64,000 bases of DNA, taken from positions 91,616 to 155,615 of the forward strand of contig JAKCWW010000096.1 in assembly GCA_026260175.1 (NCBI GenBank). Reading direction: 5' to 3'. A program made the translations under genes and the position numbers. The notes beneath the pieces are model-generated. The model was not told the origin of the DNA. It was given only the letters and a program-made list of their open reading frames with translations, and ran no database searches. Positions 55,346 through 64,000 of the stretch are shown here, piece after piece. The stretch comes from Reticulitermes lucifugus (Eukaryota; Arthropoda; Insecta; Blattodea; Rhinotermitidae). Positions within the stretch are counted from its first letter, which is position 1; each line of letters opens with the position of its first letter.

Positions 55346-56639
55346 CAAGCCTCTTCGTTTAAACAATCTCATTTCACCAAGAGAAAAAGAGAAACCAAAA
55401 ACGTTCCTTGTGCAACACTCTAATCAGGGAACATGAAACATATTCTCGCAACTCACATAATAATATATGCTATACAAAGCTATATTTAAAGGCAGAGACA
55501 GGGATGTCACAGATTTGAGCGCGTCAAATATCGGAAACGCCATGAAATAGTGATTTTATGAAAAATTAAGAACATGAAGATTCGCTTTCGTGATTATCAA
55601 TGTTTATGTGAACTGCATGGTTGTTTGTGAATAATCTTAAGACAGCAAGTTTCATGCACGTTACCATTAGTTGACTTTAAACACACCACCGAAATTACAT
55701 TCTAGATAAGCTACTGTCCATAGATGTTGTCTTAGGTTTCCATCCAGAACATTTGTATCAAGTTAAACATTTTGTTAAAAAACCTCAGAATGAGTCGGTC
55801 TTTAGCTCCACGCTCTAATGATGTGAGGTTTAGCCGATCTATGGTTCCGGTAAGTTCACCAGAGAAAACAGCAGCATTGCCCCAAGCCCATGTCTTGCAT
55901 CCAGTAACGGCAGCTGCGGTTAAGGAACGAGAAACATCCGCGAAGCTATGATACGCAAAGTTCCTTCAGTTTTATCCAACACTTCGCTTTTTTGCATTTA
56001 CTGTTCATCTTCCTCGACTCTCAAGACACTGCAACCTGTCTGTGAGAACTGGTACGGGCCATCGAACGCTTCAAATGTCGACGTGCACCAGTAACGTTCA
56101 AGATCACAATGATCTGTCTATTCCCATTATCATCATAACCTGTTTACTCTGAGACTTTTGACTTCAATTGCTTTCAATATGTACACGTACTTAATTAATG
56201 GATTAAATTGCACTCCCATAACTAAATGAACAATTTTGCAGTAGAATTCGCAGGCTCAGCAGCCCCAACATCAGAACCCAGTACCGCATATTATTCCGAA
56301 GGAATTCCATGCACCCCACATTATCATGAATATTGTATAATTTTGTCCTTTACGTATTAAATAAGTGCTCTATATACACCACACTGTAACAAATCTCGCT
56401 GTCTTTGCGCGGTATACCGTCTATGTGCCTAAGTATAGGCATATCCGTTTGTCTTAATTGTACTATGTAATATGCTACAACATCCATATTTTATTTGTTC
56501 AACCAATACATTACAATGTCTTTTTCGCAATGATGCAAAAATAAAAAAGGTGAATATGTCACCCGACGTATCACAATCGTAGTTCTTTGTCAGGGCGCAT
56601 TAGCCTGTGGTTAATGACGTAGTCTTGTTTTTTTGTAGT
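55346..56639. other. No gene recognised
   Basis: AT-rich spacer. The minus-strand block near 56535-56605 (CGATTGTGATACGTCGGGTG) recalls the flank of hammerhead relics but lacks the core. Confidence 0.35.
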
Positions 56640-56654
56640 GTGTGTAAATATAGT

Positions 56655-56810
56655 GTACGCCTGCCTCTAACGCTGATGGTTGTGTCTTCGTCCTAAGTTT
56701 ATTCCATATTGCACGGCTTGCAACAAACATAGCATGAAGACACAACCACGACAACTGTAGGCGGCTGTGTAATGTATTCACATAGACATAACGGCCAAAA
56801 CATGTAGGAG
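56655..56810. repeat. Imperfect palindrome with hammerhead-like 3' end
   Basis: A perfect 13-bp arm (TGGTTGTGTCTTC at 56677-56689, complement at 56736-56748) is extended imperfectly outward. At 56793-56810 the block GGCCAAAACATGTAGGAG resembles the stem II to stem I end of the ribozymes at 18393 and 18555. Probably a further decayed foldback copy. Confidence 0.4.
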
Positions 56811-57664
56811 CCAAAAAAGAAAGTCAAGTTGTGACCGATAACTTGTGTAATTTGTTGGTTACATTATCAGTTTAGAGTCTGTAATATTTATGTCCGAAGG
56901 CGAGTTAAAGAAACCGGACGGACACGCACATGCAATTTGTTAATAAAGTTCCAACTATATAAGAAACTGAAAATGACCACAACGATAAATGCATTATTGA
57001 GACGCGTTTCAACAAACAAGAGGACTTGTAAACATTAACACAAGACTAGTGACAGAACAAGAGCACTACAGTATGACACAAATATATGCTGCATGCTTTG
57101 ATAATTCGCCTACGTATATTTACCGTAGTTGTGCGCCGTAAAGATCAGTAGATAAAACACATCAAAGTGTAAACTGTGGGCCCTTAATCTGCCGTACGTG
57201 TTATTATGAAGGGAAGCTTAGCGTGTAATTTCCGGCGACAGAGTTGGGGCTATTTTATACCTTCGTGCCTTTCAAAAGGAAAAAGAAAGAGGAAATTACT
57301 TGTAAAAAATAAAAAACAACGCAGTCTTAACCGATTGTTACAAATCCGTAAGCAAGATCCTTGTTGAATAAATGCATTCGTAAGATAATGTTAACTTATA
57401 TTACACAATTCATGTAGACAAATGTGTTTATAGAAGCCGTAAATCATAACAAAATACTACTTTACGTTTAAATTGAAGTTCTTGCCACACGACCAGTCAA
57501 ACGCACTTGCGATAAGCACTTAATTTCTATAAGCGTTCTCGCATATTAACATTGTTTTCAAACCGTTCAATAGCGACAGCAGAAAGTATTAAAATGTTTA
57601 GACACAACAACAATAATGGTATCGTTAGGTCTTCAGGTCTTCACAGCGTCTGTGCAAGGTAATA
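56811..57664. other. No gene recognised
   Basis: AT-rich spacer. Confidence 0.4.
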
Positions 57665-57780
57665 TCTATTCCGAAGCTTCGGAGAAATGCATTGCCTCTA
57701 CTTTCAGGACTGAATTTGGTTCAGATGAATGCTGAAGCTTCAGAAACCACCTGGCCCACATTTTGTCATCCTGACAACTG
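57665..57780 (+). repeat. Dispersed repeat F, copy 4
   Basis: GCTTCGGAGAAATGCATTGC, CTCTACTTTCAGGACTGAA and CATTTTGTCATCC match the other copies in order. Confidence 0.45.
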
Positions 57781-58924
57781 GGGGCAGTAGTTTTCTTTGA
57801 AACAAATTTCTTATCATACACGTTGTAAAACCCCATAAGATCATCATTTCAGTAAAGGGATCGTTCTCAGCATTTACGCAACTTCAAAGCTAGTTACATT
57901 GTAATGAAGTTACTTTTGCAGAGATGTTTCAGTGGCAACACATACAAATGTGCAGGGAGTATCCCTAATAAGCCTTACATGTTCTGCAGTCTCGTGGGCA
58001 GCTTTCGGTCTCCTGAGAAATTTAATATTTTAAAAATAACTTCCTACACAGTTTAGTGCTCTACTCGGGAATGTATAAAAGAGATGGTATTTACAAAGAA
58101 GTCCTAGTACGCACTGTACCCGCATGAGAACGTCAACTTAACAAAAATAGTCACAATGAAGTCTTGCAGAAACTACGAAATATAGGCCAAATTTATTTGA
58201 CTGTAGTTTTAATGTTAATTACAAGACATAAGCCTACGTAAACGTTGCTATGTACTAAATAGCGTAAACTATTTAAATATGCAGAGCGATTCAAGACTCA
58301 GAGTAAGTACTGTAGTTATGAAGACGTGTGGCAGATCCGGTATAAGGAGATACCCCGAACATTGCTCATCTTGTTCAGCCGAGATGGAGGCAGAGCCTGC
58401 CCTGGAAAGATGTAAGTATAATCTCAACAACAGAGAGCAAACTTCTTGTTACAAATCTTAGGCCAATCAACGTGTTGACTGAATTTACACATAGAACTTT
58501 TTACGATGCTAACGTTTCTACTTATAGGAGTATTCAACTTCTGTAAAAACGAAAGCTAAGTACTGATGTGAAGGCACGATAGGACAGTACAGTTCTTTGC
58601 GCTGGTGGGTCAACGTGAGAAGAGCCGCGGTATGGCGCCGTCAAGGGCGTGTCAGATTTGAAGTGTGACAAGTGTCAGGTACTACAATGAATTGCCGTGC
58701 AGCCATGGAATTCGGTCTTGGAATAAAATCTCAGTACGATGGAACATACGGTTTTGTGCAAGTGCTGCCAAAGACACCTCTGAATTTACCAGTTTTAGGC
58801 ATCATGTTGACAATACAGTGTAAATCGCATAACCTTACACCGATTTCAAAGAAATAAGAAGTTCACGTAGACGAGAATGAAACACGCAGACTCTACAGGT
58901 GTTAATGACATTGAATATACATAT
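57781..58924. other. No gene recognised
   Basis: Spacer; short frames at 58279 and 58672 lack features. Confidence 0.4.
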
Positions 58925-58957
58925 ATATGTACATACATACATACATACATACATACG
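58925..58957. repeat. (CATA)n microsatellite
   Basis: About seven ATAC/CATA units. Confidence 0.92.
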
Positions 58958-60307
58958 AGTAACACTGCGTGGTTAGCACTTGAGTGCAACCACAGGACGA
59001 TAAAATCTCCCTCAAACCACCAATCACCAGCCATTCCAAGGTTACGGGACGTTGAACAATTCTTGACCATAGTGTCGTCCGTAAGGGAGTACAGAGTAGA
59101 GCACCGAGGGAAATCAGTATAAGGATTGCCTCTTGACATTTTATGTAATTAAAACAAACAGGTAACTGATAATTTTATCTGAACTTTATGCATAAATTTT
59201 AAACATTATCAGGCCTATTTTCATCGTAACGGCACACTTGTGTCAGTGAAGCAATTCTTTATTAGCTTAGCTTTCTCAACACACACTTTGCTATAATATC
59301 AGTAATTACCTACAATCGAATCAAGTCAGAATAATCCCACAACAAGTTTTAGTATTCTCTACGTTTGGGGCCACCCTGACCCACGCGGGCACTGCCGCTG
59401 GGTCCGCAGGCACCTTATCTTCGCCACTGCAGGAGTGCTAACTAACGCACCGGTAAGATAGATGTTGATACAGAATATTTCTGCATAGGCCTATAGCTAA
59501 GTTAAGTATATTATAATATCCCATACCTTACAAAATAGCCCTAAGACCGAAATAGGTCATAATAATACAAGAAACTCAACAGAAACGACTATAGAAGGAG
59601 GAGACGAGTACGAGGTGCAGATATGACTACGTTAACATGTTCCAAGTAACATTCGTTTTACATTAAGAAAATTTTATATTATGCGCTCAGAGTGTGTTCA
59701 TGTGTTTCGTAGGATTTTCACAATAAACAGCGGTTATTTCATTGGCAACATTAGCTGAATGGACTTAGCAACGGAGGCTGTGACTGTTTACTGTGAAGTA
59801 ACAATTCAGTTTCTCAATCTGTGCTACATGATATTCGTCTCTATGGGCCGTACCATGGCTCACGTATAGCCCTTCAAATTTTCTTATTAACTGCCCAAAT
59901 ATCATTAGACTTGCAGTTTGTATACACATCTGTGTAAAGTGAATTCTAACTACAATGGGAATGTAGTACTACACAAATTATCATTGAAAGCACTATTAGA
60001 TTAGAAGTAATATGCCTTGGGCCTGAAAGGAAAATAAGTTATTGCGGCAAGTGATGACTGGTTTCATGCTTTAATTTAAAATTTCCTTTTATTTTACAGT
60101 TTGACGTCATCTGAATACAGACATCAGTGTAGGTATTTGCTTGTGCCATGCAAGATCCCTGGTTTGTCCAAGCCTTCAGAAGCAACCCTATTATTGTTGA
60201 TTTTGTTTAATGCCATGGAATGGTTCTAGTTCGCTGGTTCAAAAGTTGAAATGATAGTCATATTTGGCGTCTGTACACCAAACAGTGGGGAAAAAAGGCA
60301 GTTGGTC
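58958..60307. other. No gene recognised
   Basis: AT-rich spacer with one G+C-richer patch at 59370-59420 (CCACGCGGGCACTGCCGCTG) of unknown nature. Confidence 0.4.
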
Positions 60308-60465
60308 ACCAGTTTCTCAAAGCGGAGGCCCGGATTCGATCCCAGGCCAGACCACGTGAGGTTTGTGGCGGACAAAGCGGCAACGGACAGGGTTTTCTCC
60401 GCATACTTCCGTTTTGCCTTGCCAGTATCATTCCAGCAATACTCCGTACCCATGTTCATCTAAAT
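60308..60465 (+). repeat. SINE-C, 5' part lost
   Basis: B-box CCCGGATTCGATCCCAGGCC, GTGGCGGACAAAGCGGCAAC, GGACAGGGTTTTCTCCGCAT, TTCCAGCAATACTCCGTACC. Same orientation and order as SINE-C body blocks. Frames crossing it are incidental. Confidence 0.75.
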
Positions 60466-61631
60466 GTTACTCTTACCAGGAGGACAAATGGACGAAGGCT
60501 GGGAACCTTGAAAAAAGCAATGCTCTTCCGGAAATCAAGGAATATCGGATAGAAAACTACATTCACTTAATTTTCTTCTCTATGGAAAGAATCAAAAGTA
60601 ATGTCACTAGGCTAGACTGCAAAGCACAGCCTACTTTAAAAATCAGTTTAGTGACAACGACTAAATCATATAATTAGGCCCTATGATCCTCTATAACACA
60701 CACAAAATACCTTGCGGCCTGTTGACGGACTGACCACCTTGTAGAACAAAATAATCTGACTTCCAGCTTAAATAACAACGATAATAAGCTGAACAAATGA
60801 TTTAAAAAGTCCTGTGTGGATAGAGCTTCTCATTGCAGGTGCCTAATCATCCGAGGACGTTCCCAATGATCCAGTCCATCAGCAGCACGACGCTAATCCC
60901 TAAGATGAACAAACGTGAGAGCCCATGTGGTGCAGTGACGACTGCTAAGACAACGGACAAAGGTCAATATAAACAAATGTTTAACAAACGTGCTGTTATT
61001 TTAACATGTAGCTCAAATTACTGACCCACTGTGTTGCACATGTAATTTAAATTATTAATAAAGAAAGAGCACGCATGTGAAGAAAGATTTAGGGGATTTC
61101 CATGTTTTCTTTGCCGAAATGCAGGCTAGAAAGCAGTACACATCCGGAAGGTCCTGCGATCCCTGGTTTCCTCTGTCTTCAAGCAACTGCTGAGATGGTT
61201 CCCAAGTCCAAAATTGGTACTGCATGCTCCTCATGTAGCCCTCCCGCTTTCAATGCATCAAAAGTAACGCCTTAAACCATTCTAGCATCATTTTCACACA
61301 TTCCCATCAGAAGGACGAGCAGGCGAAGCCTGGGACCCTCCTACTCACGACATAAAGTGTCTCCCTCTTCTCCAATAACTTTCCACTTCATCTGCTCCAC
61401 TACTGTTTGTTACATCTCTTTCTCTCAATCCCTCCCCCCTCTGTTAATGACCGTAGTACGCCGTACTGGTAACAGGAATGTCCTTAATACATTTATTAAT
61501 ATGCCGTTTATGGGAAAGTAGGAATTTTATAATCGTATTCTCGTAGTGGGGTGAGCCTGCTTCCCTGCGGACCTGAGGCCTCTAACGTAAACATAGTCCA
61601 CGTTCTGCATGTATGAAAGAATAAGAAGCAA
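60466..61631. other. No gene recognised
   Basis: Spacer; the pyrimidine-rich stretch at 61360-61440 is simple sequence. Confidence 0.4.
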
Positions 61632-61795
61632 TGCTGGAATGATAACTGACAGGGGAAACCTAAAGCACCCGGAGAAAAAAATTCATTCCAGTGTCTTTTT
61701 TTCCTTTGCATATGTCACATAGACCGCCCTATGACTGAAGCCGGTCCTCCGCGATGAGAAGTCGGCCACTAACCACCTGAGCTGTAGCAAGACCA
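61632..61795 (-). repeat. SINE-C, partial
   Basis: Minus strand: a GGTCTTGCTACAGCTCAGGT head with A-box, GGAGGACCGGCTTCAGTC (degenerate B-box), ACTGGAATGAATTTTTTTCT and GGGTGCTTTAGGTTTCCCC. The 3' third is missing. Confidence 0.7.
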
Positions 61796-62897
61796 AGGAA
61801 TTCTAAGGTGCTTCTAAACGTGGTTACCGTGTAGTAGTTAAACCGGACTACTTGAAATTCCTTTTATTTTGTTTTGATACAAAACAAAGTCTGCCGCAGT
61901 GTAAGTAATATATATATTGGGGTGCCTGAGAAAATGGTCGATTATTGGAACTAAGTGACAGGTAGAAACAGCAGGCGGGGGGGGGTGGGGGAATTGCATT
62001 ATGAGGAGCTTCATAAATTGTATACAGTTTACAAAACACTCTTGCGGAGAGAAAATAGAGGAGGACGAGGTGGGTGGAGTATGTAACACTCAAGGGAAAA
62101 ACGAGAAGTGAAAACACAAATTTAGATCGAAATTGCGAAGGAATGGGGCCACATGGTGTAGAAGGGAAGATAAGGTCTGGTGGCGGTCTCTTGTGAGCAC
62201 ATTAGTGAAACTTCGGGATCCATACAAGGCGGAGAATTTCTTCACTAGCTGAGTGACCACTAGCTTCTTAAGGAGGTATCTTAGACGAAGAAGTTAGTTA
62301 CGAGAATATGGAGCAAGACTTTCAAGAATACGCTCATAAATTTAAGAAAAATAAGACAAACGCAGTCTAAACAAAAATGATAGGCTATGTGAGAGCACTG
62401 TTTATCTCGGTTTGCTGAAGATTCGAATTTTGCGGAAAGTTTTTACCGTACAGACTGGTAAGCAGTTGCCGACGTCTCGAAGAATCGTAGTGCCTTCGAA
62501 AATTTGGTAACTACTTAAAAATCTACACGGAGTAATATCTGATGTAAAGACACTATCAGGAATACATAAGTACAACAAACTTATGTAAGTTACATCGTTG
62601 TATTAACAGCGCGTTCGCCTGCGGAAGAAACCTCTACAGTCTGTGTTCATCACCACTGCCGATGTTGTAGGATGTAAGACATTTAAGCTACAAAAGCATT
62701 GATATAAATCATATACTGGGCTCTAAAAATAAACGAGGGATAAATTGTTATAACAACAGTAATGAGGATAATGATGCTTGCGATGATGGTAGTTATGTCA
62801 CTCAAGTGATTCAGAAAAACAAATAAGCGAATAACAGGCAATCATTGAAAATTCAATTAAATTCAATTCTATATTTAGTGCAGGCTTAACAGCGTGT
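61796..62897. other. No gene recognised
   Basis: Spacer with a G-run near 61974-61990. Confidence 0.4.
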
Positions 62898-62958
62898 AGT
62901 AGCAGTAGTAGTAGTAGAGTAGTAATAGTGGTATTAGAAGTAATAAATAATAATAATA

Positions 62959-63003
<45 letters not shown>
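62898..63003. repeat. (GTA)n and (AAT)n compound microsatellite
   Basis: AGT units passing into about 20 AAT units. Confidence 0.93.
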
Positions 63004-64000
63004 TGCTTTAACAAAATGTTCTGGAATTTATAAAATTCGCATTTTGCCTCGCATATTTTACACATCCCTGTCTTTGAGAATATCTTCAAGAAATTTCAGC
63101 TGGAAACAGGTAGTAGAATAAGCCTATCACGAGGTCCATCTCTTTCAGATTAAACGTCTTCATCTACCACATCTCTTCCACACCCACGGCGAAACACATG
63201 AATATAACAGGGAGACAAAGTTGAGAGGGGGAAGAGCTGAAAGGTGCACACAGAATGTTGGTATTGAATAGAGTAGCAAAAAACAGACATGAAAAGCAGT
63301 TGATGGGAGACCCTTCCAGCACCAATACAATGGAGAAGAACCGTAACCAATTCAGATGTCACATTTGAACAATAACGTTTGCTTGAGAGCTGGTGTGGGT
63401 GGGTGGTTACAGAGGCTTGGGTTTCAGTCAACCTACACAAAAATGTGTCGAAAAGTCACGTTGCTTTCAAAGCAGTAAGGAAAAAGTTCCAAGAAGATAA
63501 ACTACAGGACAAAATAAGGCAAAAGTAAACAAAGAACAGCACCTGCTTTATATTTCTTTTTAAACTCAGAAGTGTATCAGGTCACATTATCACTCCACAA
63601 GGTGAAAGTTTCTAGACAGTAATAATTGTCACAACAGCTGAATTAACAAGGGGATGCTACTCTGTTTTGTTCCTTGTGTTCTATAAACTCTGTCATATCA
63701 ATGGCAGAGAAGCCTCCATATTAAACAGTCGCAGACAGCCGAAAATAGGCGATCCTCCAGCTTGAGGTTAGGTGGGGAATTAATACATACCCGCAGAAAA
63801 AATAGCGAGTTGCAAAATAGAATCACGACGACTCGGTCGTCCAGTCCGTGGCCTACTCACTATACGAAAAATGCAATCAGACTGCCGTCCTACAGTGGTG
63901 AGAACCGAAACTATTTCAGGAGTCGCAAAAAATCCGGGATAGAATGCCGTATACTATTTTCTTTCTGAAAAGTCTAATGTAATTTAGAACAATGGATGAA
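63004..64000. other. No gene recognised
   Basis: AT-rich spacer to the window end; frames at 63150 (minus) and 63762 have no features. Confidence 0.4.

Noticed and set aside
1-64000. LTR retroelements, endogenous viruses or Polintons
   Set aside because: No reverse transcriptase, integrase, protease, capsid or envelope blocks and no paired long direct repeats were recognised anywhere in the window.
1-64000. CRISPR arrays, operons or bacterial contamination
   Set aside because: No spaced direct repeats of the right form, no ribosome-binding-site-led gene runs, and SINE/mariner content throughout shows animal nuclear DNA.

Overview
The window looks like a non-coding, repeat-rich stretch of a large insect genome. 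The signs are AT-rich sequence without bacterial-style gene packing, many tRNA-headed SINEs with target-site duplications, mariner-type transposase relics, hAT-type MITEs, microsatellites and one 50-N assembly gap (14269-14318). A hemimetabolous insect such as a cockroach, termite or related group fits best. That is inference from the repeat mix, not from a marker gene. No complete protein-coding gene is present, and nearly all longer open frames are chance or lie inside repeats. All comparisons were made by eye.

Host gene evidence is sparse. The best candidate is a first coding exon on the minus strand (5477-5578; 32 codons, acceptor and donor present), read away from a CpG-rich promoter-like island (5920-6480) with two inverted CCAAT boxes and a GC box. 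Weaker first-exon or promoter candidates lie at 18797-18990, 25585-25770 and 29160-29260. Their downstream exons were not found, so the rest of the window may be intron or intergenic.

The most interesting layer is a set of long inverted-repeat (foldback) elements carrying hammerhead-ribozyme motifs: a CUGANGA box, a short stem II, GAAA, a tiny stem III, and GUA followed by stem I. Good examples are at 1755-1798(-) and 1901-1944(+), 17879-17923(+), 18393-18435(-) and 18555-18598(+), and 38822-38863(-). Decayed ones lie near 8383-8418, 14518-14550, 26529-26569, 41471-41525, 55298-55345 and 56793-56810. Hammerheads are known in Penelope-like elements and retrozymes. Here they sit in face-to-face pairs on the two arms of palindromes, or once at the tip of a hairpin with about 53-bp arms. 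Two of the foldbacks share a tail of about 50 bp on one side only, as the tail extension of Penelope-like elements would predict.

SINE families (letters are mine): A, with a Leu/Ser-type tRNA head (1-144, 30723-30994, 34381-34640, 50951-51204 minus); B, with a head starting GGGCCGGGATAGCCTAGTCGG (about a dozen copies); C (21079-21373 minus, 47756-48038 minus inside a B copy, 60308-60465, 61632-61795 minus); D (24385-24565, 32275-32470, 33775-33865 minus, 44295-44480, 49960-50215). Other repeats are a LINE 3' end (24937-25102), a widely dispersed arthropod repeat (22596-23165 minus) abutting a mariner relic (23161-23790), a head-to-head pair of mariner relics (52647-53881), two hAT MITEs with exact 8-bp duplications (14211-14429, 37340-37503), and a 37-bp tandem array (37813-38181) that seems to have grown from a dispersed repeat.
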